Program-made: the position numbers and the translations under genes | The notes under the pieces: generated by a model | What the model saw: only the letters and a program-made list of their open reading frames with translations | Told to the model about the DNA's origin: nothing | Database searches by the model: none | Part shown: piece after piece, positions 43,240 through 55,270 of the stretch | How the letters are laid out: each line of letters opens with the position of its first letter | Numbering within the stretch: the stretch's first letter is position 1 | Source: Pictodentalium vernedei | Lineage: Eukaryota > Mollusca > Scaphopoda > Dentaliida > Dentaliidae | Reading direction: 5' to 3' | NCBI GenBank assembly: GCA_031216915.1 | Contig: CM062296.1 | Coordinates: forward strand, 457,884,681-457,948,680 | DNA: 64,000 bases

Positions 43240-43960
43240 TAGGCCGACGATTAACAGAAGGTTATCATCTTCACGAGAAACTGGGCGTTAATCACAGAAG
43301 TTCCTTTCAAAGAGAGTCGCTTCTAGTGGAGGTAAAGGCTTTCTTATTGAAGGGAACAATTGAGGTCGATGAGACAAGCTTCTTTGTGGGGAGAACATAG
43401 TTTCTCCTCCCATAAGCATTGTAAGTGATACATGTGATGGACATGACCTCTTTTGCTTGCCAGTTTACGGAGGATTATCACTTCACGAGAAACTGGACGT
43501 TAATGACGGAAGTTCCTTTCAAAGACAGTCACTTCTAGTGGAGGTAAAGGCTCTCTTATTGAAGGGAACAATTGAGGTCAACAAGACAAGCTTCTTCACA
43601 GAGAGGACGTAGTTTCTCCTCCTGTAAGCATCATAAGTCATACAGGTGATGGACATGACCTCTATTGCTTGCCGTTTGACAGAGGATTATCAACTTCACG
43701 AGAAAGCGGACTTCAATCACGGAAGTTCCTTTCAAAGAGAGTTGCTTGTAGTGGAGATAAAGGCTCTCTTATTGAAGGGATCAGTTGAGGTCGTCGAGAA
43801 TAGATTTCGGTTGCTTGCCACTTTGCAATAGGTTACAAACCTCGCAAAAGTGGATAAATTGCAGAACATTAGTGGATGAGAATGTACTCTTGACAGGCCT
43901 GCGGCTGTCAGCCCGAGCAAGCTCTACTTACAAGAATACTTGTTAGACAAATCTTCCAAG
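43240..43960 (+). pseudogene. DIRS D reverse transcriptase N-terminal remnant, triplicated
   Basis: Three copies of a ~210-bp block, at about 43262, 43471 and 43683, each containing 'ttcacgagaaa', 'ggaagttcctttcaaagaga' and 'ctcttattgaaggga'. The third reads ELLVVEIKALLLKGSVEVVE, the helix-loop that precedes the first RT motif in DIRS and related RTs. The block is therefore the RT start, tandemly amplified. Palm motifs are not recognisable downstream. Confidence 0.65.
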
Positions 43961-46206
43961 AGAGGCTTTCCTTCTGAAGGTATAAACTTTCCTGTTAAGA
44001 AAAGCGTTAGACATCGTCGAAATTATTCTCCACTTTTTTATTATCACTTGTTTCTCGTCCTGAATCTGGATGGATGTGCATAGATAGGCTAAGATGTCTT
44101 GGCTTCAAGACAATTATGTCATTGTGGACGCCAGAGTAGCCTTCTGTACGGTTACAGCTGTCTCTTTGGTTAGGCTCTGTCCTCTGTCTTTTGGGATTAC
44201 AACAAAAAAAGATGCTGTGCTTTTCGGTTTGTTTTTCCTGGGTGTCATAGACTTGTCATAGACTTGAGTCTTATTGTTACACCATAGTAGCCTAGCTAAA
44301 ATCTTGAGTGAGTCTTATTGTTACACCACAGTAGCCTAGCTGAAATCTTGAGTGAGATTTTTTCAGTGTTATGCAGTGTCATAACTGAATTTATTATCTC
44401 TTGGAACTGCGGTCTCTTTGGGAATTCAGGGCTGTTTATATAGCGGCTCTTCATTCCCTACCTTGCACGACGATAACTGTAAGTCTCCATTAAGTGAGCC
44501 GTCACGGTCGCAACTTAGTACTTACACCGATATATCTGTCTTCACGTGGATGAAGACTTATAAGCTATGGCTAGCATTGTAAGTCTCCCTAGAGAGCTTC
44601 TAGGGTCTCAGTTATCAGCTGTTGGTGGTCTTCACGTACAGGAAGACCTTTAGCTGCTTCATCTAGGCTGAGTTAGTTGTCCTATCGGACATGATACCGT
44701 TTGTTAGAGGAGGTTATTCTCTTCAAACCGGTATGGTTTGGTGTGAGTTATTATGTAACACGTCTGGGAGTGTTTTTGTTCATCACGTCCTTCTTTGTCC
44801 TTAATGACATTATGGAGTCGGTCAGACGTGAGGGAGCCTTGCAGTTGCTATACTATTTGATGACTAACACAAGAACGATTCAAGTAATGCAGGTGAGGGG
44901 GGTTCGATATGAATTTGAATCCCCCCTCCCCACCGCCAATGTGTTAAGAAGCGATTACCGGACAAGACGTAGTTTTCTTCCCGTAAACCTCGAATGCATT
45001 TAAGTATATAAATGCATTTCATGACTTCTCGATTGGCAGCTGGATCGTGTTCTATGTTGACCTCATGGACACATCCACTTTTCAGTTGGTTGGTTTCCTG
45101 TGGTTGTTCGTCTATATGTCACATGCGAGCATGTGATTCATCGTCAATAAATTGGGTACCTGTGAGGCTGTCTCCTCAGTTAACTGGTATTCAGGTATTA
45201 CATGCGGGATTTCAATGCTCACGTACATAATAAATGCATTTTTAGGTGGACGCATTATTGTATGTTCTGGACCTTAGAAACAATGAATTATTTCAGGCGC
45301 AGTCTGTGACGAGTCTGTTAATCATAGCTCGTTCCATTTCTAAATCCAGGTTTCTATTAATTTTGATAACCAATCGAATACAATTTGTCTTTACACTTTC
45401 GTATATTCCCACGTTTCTAGGAGCATAGTCATCAGATAGAACACGTCTGGGAGTGTTATTTATTGGAATTTATTGTGCACCTGAATGGGGTCGCCGGTGG
45501 GTTACCTCGGAAGTGTGTCCATTGTGATTCTATTGGACATGTGTATGTTATATATTATATCACTGGTTTTCGACCTATCTCTGTATGCTGACTCCAGTGT
45601 ACGTTACAAGCGGGCGATATTAATTACCGGTATCACCGTGATAGCCCTAGCTTCTGAAGTGGTGTTAAGCACCAATATATTAATAATAATTAATACCTGG
45701 GTGCCTGTTCGACAAATATATATTGTTATTTGGTACTACTTTTACTGATTCCAGAGCGCTCCCCTCTTTGTTTTTGAAGATTCATCCAAAAAGTGGGGGT
45801 GATTTTTTACCTCCTCTGGCTTGATAAGTATTAACTATGAGTGAAGCTGTTTTGTCTGTAGATTATATCCTGGATACAGCTTGTGTTTTATTGTATATGG
45901 CATATGTTTGCGGGTGATAACCTCTCATTCTCAAATCTGTCATCCTAATTTTTGGGTCTTAGTCCGGTCTAGCCTTAAAAATTGGGAACTTGTTACATCC
46001 AATTAGCATAGTCTTCATGCTAAGTATACGGAATTACTTGAATTTGGCTCCTTATTTATGATATGTCTTCTCTATTACTGCATAGAGAGACATACATGTA
46101 ATTCCTTTTAAATTTAATTTCCTTTCACCTTGGATTACAGGCTTGAAACTATGTTGGTCTACTAATTCTGAAGTCCTAGGCCCTCCGCCTTTTTACGATT
46201 CAGCTA
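43961..46206 (+). other. DIRS D degraded 3' half
   Basis: Contains a 50-bp tandem duplication ('gagtcttattgttacaccat', 44270-44362). A 3' region from about 45240 aligns by eye with B (15440-16367) and E (57040-57938): 'gtctgttaatcata', 'aagtggtgttaagcacca', the ctcccctcttt/aaaaagtggggg stem, and the 'agagagacatacatgtaatt' hairpin. No domain is readable. Confidence 0.6.
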
Positions 46207-47015
46207 GTCTGGGCCAGTGGTTTATAGTATAAAAATTGGATAAATTTTAAGTAATTTGTATATTTTTTTAGCTCACCTGAGCGAAGCTCAAGGGGAGCTT
46301 TACTAATCACTTTCCGTCCGTCGTCCGTCGTCGTCGTCCGTCGTCCGTCGTCGTCGTCGTCCGGCGTTAACTTTACATTATCGACTTCTCCTCCTAAACC
46401 ACTAGCCCAATTTTATTCAAATGTTGGCTAAATGTTTATTACCTAATGCCAATTCAGATTTGTTCAAATGAAGTTGCCCCTCCTCCTGGGTGGTGCCACG
46501 CCCCCAAGGGGCACCAAAATCTTTGTAAATCTTCTTCTCATGAACCAGCAGTAGCAGAGACTTGATATTTGGTGTGCAGCTTCCTTTTGAGGTTTAGACT
46601 CAGATTTGTTCAAGAGAAGTTTGTGGGGCTATACTTGGCGTCGTTATGGGAGGGGCAAAATTTTTTGCCCCGCCCAAAATTTCTATTTTCCAAACCGAGA
46701 GGCTGATTTGAACCAAATTTTATGTGAGGGCTTATTGGGTCATGAGTACTTGATTTATGCAAAAAAAAATTTTCCCGCAGCCCCGTGGGAACCGCAGGAG
46801 CTAAAAATAGAAAAAATTTAAAACGCCCATATCTCCAAAACTGCACGGCACTGAGAATTTTTATTTGGTGTGCAGCTTCCTTAGGACCAACAGAAAGGAT
46901 TGGTAAAAAAAAATTGCCATCGGTTTTATCATAGGGTACAGTTTCGGGACTTTGAAAAAGTGCTGAGTCAGCACTTTTTAACACTGTAGGCAATGGGAAA
47001 AACATTAAAAAATCT

Positions 47016-48770
47016 TCTTCTCCAGATCCAGCAGGCAGAATCTTTTGATATTTGGTATGCAACATTGTAGGGTGGATCTGATTCAAGTTTGTTCAAATCG
47101 GCCCCCTGGGTTCATATTTGGGCTCAGTATAGGAGCCCGATTTCGAACTTAGTGCATTTCAGGCAAATTTCTTAAAAAATCTTCTTGTCCAGATCCAGCA
47201 GGCAGAATCTTTTGATATTTGGTATGCAACATTGTGGGGTGGATCTGATTCAAGTTTGTTCCAATCGGCCCTCTGGGTTTATATTTGGGCTCAGTATAGG
47301 AGCCCAAATTTGAACTTACTGCATTTCAGGCAAATTTCTTTGAAAATCTTCTTCTCCAGATCCAGCAGGCAGAATCTTTTGATATTTGGCATGCAACATT
47401 GTAGGGTGGATCTGATTCAAGTTTGTTCAAATCGGCTCCCTAGATTCATATTTGGGCTCACTATAGGAGCTTGAATTCAAACTTAGTGCATTTCAGGCAC
47501 ATTTCTTCAAAAATCTTCTTCTCCAGATCCAGCAGGCAGAATCTTTTGATATTTGGTATGCAACATTGTGGGGTGGATCTGATTCAAGTTTGTTCAAATC
47601 AGCACCCTGGGTTTATATTTGGGCTCAGTGTAGAAGCTCAAATTCGAACTTAGTGCATTTCAGGCAAATTTCTTCAAAAATCTTCTTCCCCAGATCCAGC
47701 TGGCAGAATCTTTTGATAATTGGTATGCAACGTTGCAGGGGTAGATCTGATTCAAGTTTGTTCAAATCGGCCCCCTGGATTCATATTTGGGCTTACTATA
47801 GAAGCCCGAATTCGAACTTAGTGCATTTCAGGCAAATTTCTTAAAAAATCTTCTTCTCCAGATCCAGCAGGCAGAATCTTTTCATATTTGGTAAGCAACA
47901 TTGTGGGGTGGATCTGATTCAAGTTTGTTCAAATCGGATCCCTGGGTTAATATTTGGGCTCAGTATAGGAGCCCAATTTCGAACTTAGTGCATTTCAGGC
48001 AAATTTCTTAAAAAATCTTCTTCTCCAGATCCAGCAGGCAGAATCTTTTGATATTTGGTATGCAACATTGTAGAGCGGATCTGATTCAAGTTTGTTCAAA
48101 TCAGCCCCCTGGGTTCATATTTGGGCTCAGTATAGAAGCCCGATTTCGAACTTAGTGCATTTAGGCAAATTTCTTAAAAAATCTTCTTGTCCAGATCCAG
48201 CAGGCAGAATCTTTTGATATTTGGTATGCAACATTGTGGGGTGGATCTGATTCAAGTTTGTTCAAATCGGCTTCCTAGATTCATATTTGGGCTCACTATA
48301 GAAGCTCGAATTTGAACTTAGTGCATTTCATGCAAATTTCTTAAAAAATCTTCTTCTCCAGATCCAGCAGGCAGAATCTTTTCATATTTGGTAAGCAACA
48401 TTGCGGGGTGGATCTGATTCAAGTTTGTTCAAATTGGCCCCCTGGGTTTATATTTGGGCTCAGTATAGGAGCCCAAATTTGAACTTAGTGCATTTCAAGC
48501 AAATTTATTAAAAAATCTTCTTCTCCAGATCCAGCAGGCAGAATCTTTTGATATTTGGTATGCAACATTGTGGGATGGATCTGATTCAAGTTTGTTCAAA
48601 TCGGCCCCCTGGGTTTATATTTGGGCTCCGTATAGGAGCCCAAATTTTAACTTAGTGCATTTCAGGCATATTTCTTAAAAAATCTTCTTCTCCAGATCCA
48701 GCAGGCAGAATCTTTTGATATTTGGTATGCAACATTGTGGGGTGGATCTGATTGTGATTCATGAACGTAT
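47016..48770 (+). repeat. Tandem array, strict 167-bp period, about 10.5 copies
   Basis: The anchor 'ccagatccagc' falls at 47022, 47189, 47356, 47523 and 47690, exactly 167 bp apart. Each unit reads 'cagaatcttttgatatttgg', 'tggatctgattcaagtttgt', 'tatatttgggctcagtatag', 'gaacttagtgcatttcaggc'. Same period and family as 61356-62200. Confidence 0.95.
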
Positions 48771-49499
48771 TTATTTGTAAAGTTGATAGAATCTTAGACA
48801 AAATTTGCAGAAAAGATCTACTATAGAAGGGGTGGTATCCAGGGTGAACCGTTTACCCAAATCTAGCAGTACTAATGCATTATTCACACAAATCTCCGTT
48901 CAAATTTTATGACCCCTCATTGGAACACACGCATTCAGCTCATTCCAACAAAGGTCATATGCCATGTTTTCGAGACAAAAGAATAAAAATTTTAGTTATT
49001 CATGAAATTTTTAGGCAACTGTTGTCTGTTATTCACATTGCTTCATGAAATTTCAGTACTTTTAGAAGTTACCTCAGTAATCAAGGGTTAATTCCCCTTA
49101 ATTAAATGTCGCCTCTAAAAAACAACCACTTTGCATATCTTACCTTTTTACCAGCATAACTGCCAAAACTTGTCAGCATTCTTCGCAAAAATCGCTATTC
49201 AAATTTTAATTTTTGTCTCTTAAACATACATGTACTTATCGCTTGTAAATACCCCATTGGAATGAGCTTTTTGAGCTCATTCCAATGAGAGGTCGCACAC
49301 CATGCTTTTTGAGTCAAAAAAGCAATTTTTTAGTTATTCCAGAATTTCGTACGTAAAACACAGCTTTATGACTTCACATTAAAATGAGCTGTCTAAGCTT
49401 GTTCCAATCAACATTCACGCACTATGTCTTTCACACAAAAAATAAAATTTTCCATTTATTCAGGAATTTTGTTTGCAAGAACACTCTTACCCCCCCCCC

Positions 49500-49551
<52 letters not shown>

Positions 49552-50140
49552 GACACACACATCTAAAAGTTCGGCAGCAAAAAAACAGTTACTTCAATTT
49601 TTAAATGCATTATAGGAACAACTTGCCTAATCAAATTTAAATACTTTTGCATCATTCTGTATCTAGAACAAACCATTTACCATATCTTTACGCAAAATTC
49701 TCCAGCATCATTCACAAAAAAACACCATTATTTATATATTCACATTTCTGTCTCAAAAATATACCTGATCTTCCCATACCCCTATTGGAATAAGCTGTTT
49801 GAGCTTGTTCCAATGATGATAAAAAAAACTAATATTTTGGAAAATTTGTGAAAATTTTTGTTTTCTTGCATGCAAATATGTACATGTAGCACATGGAAGA
49901 TATCCACAGTTGGGGAGAGATGTCCAAGGCTATCTCTTCACATTCCTTGTTTGTGCTTCATGCTAAACCAGTTTGTCTGCAGAGATAAATTTGCTTTATT
50001 AAAAATCATTGGAGATTGGCCACACACCAATGATTTTAAATAAAACTAATTTTAGGTAACAAATGTTGAACTTCAAACAAAATCTATCACTCAACCAGTT
50101 AATGTTGATGAGGCATGACATGGTGAAGGTGACCTAAAAT
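48771..50140. other. AT-rich part of the HINE-like element with simple repeats
   Basis: Holds a C-tract and (CA)n at about 49490-49560 and several scattered 'gctcattccaatgagaggtc' / 'gagcttgttccaatga' motifs. No coding signal. The open frames here that encode Pro-His-Thr runs are artefacts of the simple repeats. Confidence 0.6.
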
Positions 50141-50728
50141 ACTTCTTAGAGTCACTTTGTCAGGTGAGCGATTAAGGCCACGTGGGGCCTCTTGTTTACT
50201 TACCAATGGCCCAGATGGGTACAGCCCTCCCATGAGTGGGCACTCATACCTCCCTGCTGAGTTATTATGTAGTACTCTTTTCTACAAAGAATGATGTTGT
50301 CGCCAATTCCAGTCACTTCCTGATGGCTGCGCATCTGCGGAGAGTAAAAGTATGGAGTACCAGATAGGACTTTTAATTTTCGGTTCAAAATTTGTGTTTG
50401 GCCCTTGATAATTTTGAGTTTGCACCAGCTACTCTGGGCCATTGGTAATTATAAAAAATATACAAATTACTTAAAATTTATCATTTTTTTTATTTAGTCA
50501 AAAACAGGAATTACTCAATACCATGTATGCAATTAGGCCACACAAAGTAGATTTTCTGTTTCTCAGGCCATTATTTGTAAAATTGCATGCAGCCGAGCGT
50601 TTTTTTTATTTTATTTTTTATTTCTGTAATTATTTCTTTGCCATCAAAAGTTCATGTTCTAGGTTTATGTTTTAGGCCTCATAATCAATGGAATAGCATG
50701 GATGGTGGTGTATTTTGTCCCTTAAGTT

Positions 50729-50770
50729 CAAGAAGGCTTTGCAATGCTAAAGCATTGCAAAGCCTTCTTG
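50729..50770. repeat. Perfect inverted repeat, 20-bp arms, 2-nt loop
   Basis: caagaaggctttgcaatgct (50729-50748) and its complement (50751-50770). Flanks 'gtcccttaagtt' and 'cactcaagggac' extend the pairing imperfectly. The relative at 63500 has only one good arm. Confidence 0.92.
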
Positions 50771-51903
50771 CACTCAAGGGACAAATTTATCAATTTTTTA
50801 GCTTGGGTAAAATATCAGACATAAACCATTTAATTTTAATTTATTTTTACACAGTATACCAATGGCCCAGACTAGCTGGTGCTAACTCAAAAATATCTAG
50901 GGCCAAACACAAATTTTGCCCTCCAATCCCCAAAATTTGCATGCGAAACCGAAAATTAGAAGCCCTGACTGGTCCTCCATATATTTACCCTCTGCGCATG
51001 CGCAGACGTCAGGAAGTGACCGGAATTGGCGCCAACACCATTCTTTGTTTGTCCCTTGTCAGATAACAACAAACTGACTTTTGTGCTTTTTAAATCTCAA
51101 TTAATAATGATGCCAGACACAAATCAATGGTTAAATTAGTGGATCCAAGGACACAATTGGATGAAGGAAGGAAGAAACGGTGGTTTGAAAACGTTCAGGG
51201 CTGTAATTTTATAATATTTATAAAAATTAGTTCATGTTCCCTAATTTCGGGACATGAGCCTGATGTCATCATTGTTGATAATGATTTTTCCACTGTTGGT
51301 TAAGTATTCCTTCCCTAACCTCCCTTGATCCCCCCTGTTAAACTCCCAAGCTTTTTGGCTTGTTTTTAGAAATTTTTTATACAGAATTTCTTGGGAGTTT
51401 AGCGTGTTATACAGAAAGTTTTTTGTGTATTTCCCCAGGGTTACGTCCTCACCCTTAGGGTGTTTAGGAGTTTTTAGTCATGCATCATACTTCCAATGTA
51501 TCGTTTTTTCTTCTGTTGAAGATCTTGCCTTACATCGGATAGTTCAAAAATCTGTTACTGACTTCGGGCCGTGTTGCCTGGGGTCTCGTTTCCAGTTTTT
51601 AGTTTGATGTTGTTTACATTAGCAATGTTTGTTATTTATGTGTAGGTTCCTATTTCTGATATGGTAGGTCTGTTGTAAGATAAATTATACAGTCCCGAGG
51701 TGGGGCAGTTAATTTTTGGGAGGAAAAAATTAATTTTGTCCACACTTGGGCTCTTATGGGATACATTTGGGCACTTCGTTCCCTTTGGGAACTTCGGCTC
51801 TTGTCAAAATTTTTCAAAAAATTTTTTGGTGTAAACTATTTTTCGATTTATATTTTGAATGTTTTTGTTATGTATCTTTTTATTTGTATTTAATGTGGAA
51901 TTG

Positions 51904-54180
51904 GTGGGAGTACAATCGACTTAGTCTGCTTCATTATGTAAGCATATTGGTCTTTAAGCAAGGCGTGGAAGTCGTTCCTCTTATTTTCTTGTAGGTTGCC
52001 TTGCTTGTAGTCGATGTACTTCTACTAATTCTTGCTCATATGTGTTGCATGGGATGACAAACGTTGCTGACGGGTGTCACTGTACGTTGTTAGCGAGGGA
52101 CCACTGCCGGTCCTCTCGTTATGAGAGGCTGCCACCGGTCCTCTCGCCCTAGATTGCTCTAGTTTATTAGTTTATATTTACAGAGGAACAAGAACATGGT
52201 GATGTTTACGTGACGCCATCAGTTAGTGTGCTTCCGTCGTCGCATTAATTAGTCAATCAGAGCTAGCGACAAAAGTGCTCATGAATATTAGACAGGGCAA
52301 TAAACCACGGTGTGGTTTCAAATCCCTGTCGCCAGCTAGCTCGACCGGTGAAGCGGTGCACTGCCTGAGGGTACCGTGACTCCGGGTGATTCCGTTGCGG
52401 TCAAGGAGAATGGAAAGGGTAGAGCGAGCACTATAATATAAAATCAATTTAAGGCTCACCCTGCAACGATGGAAAGGAAGAAGCCGGCAAGTTCGGCAAG
52501 AAGCTCAGCAAGGTCTGAAGGACCGTGAGCGAGAGACGGCCCCCCTCTCTCTTTTATTATAACATCTGGGGCCAGATGTTATGGATCGGAACTTGCGTCA
52601 GTCGGAGCATACGTCCACGCCTCCCATCCGGGATGCTCCATTCAGTTTACAGCCGGGGTCGGCTATAATTACGGCTTCTTCAACGTCTACCAAGCACACA
52701 CGACCACACCTTGGCTACGTGACTTCTGATATTCAACCTGCATCACTGAGAAAGTCACTCTTCGTCAGTGAAGTCACACTATACAGTAGCCAAGGAGACG
52801 AGGCCTCATTTATAGGGGCGTCCACAGAAAAGAGCCATCTCGGACACACTCCCAGGAGCAGTCAGCGGCCATGCAACAGAAGACCGCTGCTCCTTAGGCC
52901 TCCGTAATGGACTTGCTGTCGCAGATTGCGCAGCTCATCGCAGCATCTCAGCAAATGCAGAAGGAGACGACGGCAGTCTCAGAACTTGAGCTGTCGGTAG
53001 GTGCTGGGTCGGTCCAGTCATCTGCGCGTTCAGATGCCGATGACCGTGAGTATAATCTGATTCATTTGGAGGATGAAAGGGATTTGGAGGAGAATTACCC
53101 TTCCCTTTCAGAACAACAGGGTGGCGATAGTGCTTATGCATCTATACTTCCCTGAGTTTGTTCCTGAGAATCAGAATGCTGCGACAGCTTGAAAATAGCA
53201 CTATTCAATAGCTTAGACGAGGCCTCATATATCGGGACGTCTCGGACATACTGTCCCTGGAGCAGCCGGCAGCCAGAAGACCGCTGATCCTCAGGCCTCT
53301 GTTATGGTTTTGCTGACGCAGATGTGCAGCTCCTCGCAGCATCCCAGCAAGTGCAGTAGCAATCGACGGCAGTCTAAAAATCTGAGCTGTCGCATGGTGC
53401 TGGGTCGGTCCAGTTATGTGCGCGTTCAGATGCCGTTGACCGTGATTTCAACTGATTCAGATGAATGATGAAGGGATATGGAGGGGATTTACCCTCCACA
53501 TTCGGAACAATACAGGGTTGAGAGCATTTATGCCATCAACACTACCCTGAATGTGTTCCAATGAATCAGAATGCTGCGTCTATTTACAAGAAACCGCTAG
53601 CGTTGTTGCACGCTAAATTATCTGGAAAAAGAGAAAGAATGTCTTTTCCGGTTAAGTATAGACAGGCTTTTAGACGACTCCACATTCAACTTTCCAGTGG
53701 AAAGGCTTTTGAGAGTTCCTCTGTGTTTGAATGAGTAGGCTAAGGACCTAGCTATGGCCTTACTTTTTCGTCATTCATTATTCACTTGGGCCAAATTGAG
53801 ATGACATTTATTCATTCAGAGCGAATTTAGACTCACTGTATTACTCAGATCACCTTTAAGAACTGTGATGCTACGTCTCTACGGAAAGGAATTGGACGAT
53901 GTTTGTACCTCATTTAGAGTCCTTTCCAGGGCTATATATTTTTCATGTATAACTCTGTCTTAACAAGTTGCTTATTCGGAGTTAAATAGACGTGACAGAG
54001 CCCTTGCGTCGTCATCCTTAATAGATGACAAGGTGAAAAACTCTTTTAGAGTCGCTCCGGTTTCCGGACACTAAGTTTTTGACGATAAGCTTTCATTGGT
54101 TTATGAATAAGCTACAAGGAAAGCATCAATACTCTCCTTATGTTGACGTATATTCGACACGCATTAGCAGAAAGGAGTAA
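51904..54180 (+). pseudogene. DIRS E gag-like region
   Basis: Two fragments stay open (52581-52907 and 52907-53155). They contain SQIAQLIAASQQMQKE and an acidic ERDLEENYPSLSEQ stretch matching the DIRS A protein. A second, partial copy of the same part follows (53205-53520). The C-terminal part (53545-54160) matches the inverted segment in B. The hairpin chain is well kept at 52259-52664: GACAGGG/CCCTGTC, AAACCAC/GTGGTTT, TAACATCTGG/CCAGATGTTA, GGAGCAT/ATGCTCC, AGCCG/CGGCT. Confidence 0.75.
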
Positions 54181-54189
54181 GGGAGGACG

Positions 54190-54600
54190 TCATAGACAGA
54201 AGGCCACCTATAAGGACACCTAGTGAGGGTATAGTTTACTCTCCTATAATTACTCTAGGGATCGTCATATAGCGACTCGAATATGGGGCTTACGTCTGAT
54301 CGAGACTTCCGGTCAGACGCCCCTAAACTGCTGGGTCGAGGCTCTTCGTGAATGAGACGCAGTTCCTCCTTCCGTAGGCCTCGCAGGACATCCTAGACAG
54401 AAGGTCGCCTATAAGGACTCCTCGTGAGGGTATAGTTTACTCTCCTATAATTACTCTAGGGATCGTCATATAGCGACTCGAATACCGGGCTTACGTCTGA
54501 TCGAGACTTCTGGTCAGATGCCCCTAAACTGCTGGGTCAAGGCTCTTCGCGAATGAGACGCAGTTCCTCCTTCTGTAGGCCTCGCAGGTGCTACAGGTGT
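54190..54600 (+). repeat. ~205-bp tandem duplication in DIRS E
   Basis: Two copies from 'cctagacagaaggtcgcct' through 'ctcctataattactctaggg', 'cttacgtctgatcgagactt' to 'taggcctcgcag', differing at few positions, so the duplication is recent relative to the element. Confidence 0.9.
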
Positions 54601-54779
54601 GAGTTAGGACCTCTGTTGTTTTGCGGTTGACGGATGGTTATCAAGATGAGCATCAATCTGGATAACTGTTTCGGAGACTAGTAGTTTAGAAGTGTGGTTT
54701 CGGAAGGCCTGCGGCTATCTTTCCGAGAGAACCGCAACTAATTAATGTCTGATGGACAATGCTTCTGTCTAATCCTTGC

Positions 54780-55135
54780 ATAAGAATCTCTCCAATCGGA
54801 GGTAAAGGTTCTCTTGACAATGATGTTAATAGAGGTCGTTGAGAATCAAGATTCTCTGAAATTCTGTAGCCATCTGTTACTCGTACCGAAGCCTAAGAGC
54901 TTGTTCTGACCGATAATAGACTGGAGCTTGTTATCTAAAAGTTTATTTATGGTTATTATTTAGTCGGTTAAAATGAGTGTTCGAGTGATTGACTATGCTA
55001 TAAGCATAGATCTAAGGATAGCTTTGGTCTGGATATAGCGCCCTGCGCTGTCACTCGAATATTATTTGGTAATGTCTCATAACAATCTGGTTCGTCTGCC
55101 ATTATCCAGAACAAATTAGTTTTATGCGACTGACG
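54780..55135 (+). pseudogene. DIRS E reverse transcriptase remnant
   Basis: Fragments across frames: EVKVLLT, LIEVVENQD, LLLVPKPK, then PIIDWSLL, and AISIDLR further on. The order helix, EVVE, LVPKPKG-type motif, R-P-x-I-D-x-S-L-L and I-D-L-R corresponds to RT motifs 1-3 of DIRS-like RTs (family knowledge). The Y-x-D-D catalytic box is not found; the Harbinger-like MITE at 55271 cuts the region. Confidence 0.65.
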
Positions 55136-55270
55136 GAGATGTGCTGAGCGGCTATGCATCTTGTTTAGATGAGTCACTTACGCACATGCCCCCTCCGGTT
55201 ATTCTTACACAGAACTGGAGTGTCACAATGCATTCGCTCAGGACAAGTACTGTTTTAACGGATATAGTAA

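Larger units (their letters stand above)
46270..50195 (+). mobile_element. HINE-like element inserted in the DIRS D internal complementary region
   Basis: The 5' end 'agctcacctgagcgaagctc' folds on 'aaggggagct'. The 3' end has 'caggtgagcgatta', the hairpin aggccacgtggggcct and cttgttt. After a (cgtcgtc) stretch and a lead-in (46370-47015) come 167-bp tandem units (47016-48770), then an unrelated AT-rich segment (48771-50140) with a C-tract and CA repeat. Confidence 0.7.
38769..50490 (+). mobile_element. DIRS D: DIRS retrotransposon carrying hAT-like and HINE-like insertions
   Basis: Left repeat 38786-38978 and right repeat 50284-50446 share private variants ('ggtgcaaactcaaaattat' / 'aattttgagtttgcaccagc'). 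The internal complementary region (46207-46269 plus 50196-50216) holds 'gtggtttatagtataaaaat', the complement of D's own left edge, and is split by a HINE-like element. Coding traces: gag, then RT start. Without insertions the element is about 6.7 kb. Confidence 0.87.

Noticed and set aside
46606-47086. Frames of 71 and 158 codons, also found at 60941-61430
   Set aside because: They are conserved only because the HINE-like lead-in is duplicated; frames lie on both strands and have no domain.
47016-48770. Regular array resembling a CRISPR or protein-coding repeat
   Set aside because: Units are 167 bp of near-identical sequence without unique spacers; open frames across them are short and change between copies. 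It is a tandem repeat in a HINE-like element.
49384-49615. Open frames encoding Pro and His-Thr runs
   Set aside because: Produced by the C-tract and CA microsatellite.
50587-51066. Frame of 159 codons
   Set aside because: It crosses from the Harbinger-like element through the palindrome into the DIRS E terminal repeat, so it is a chance fusion.
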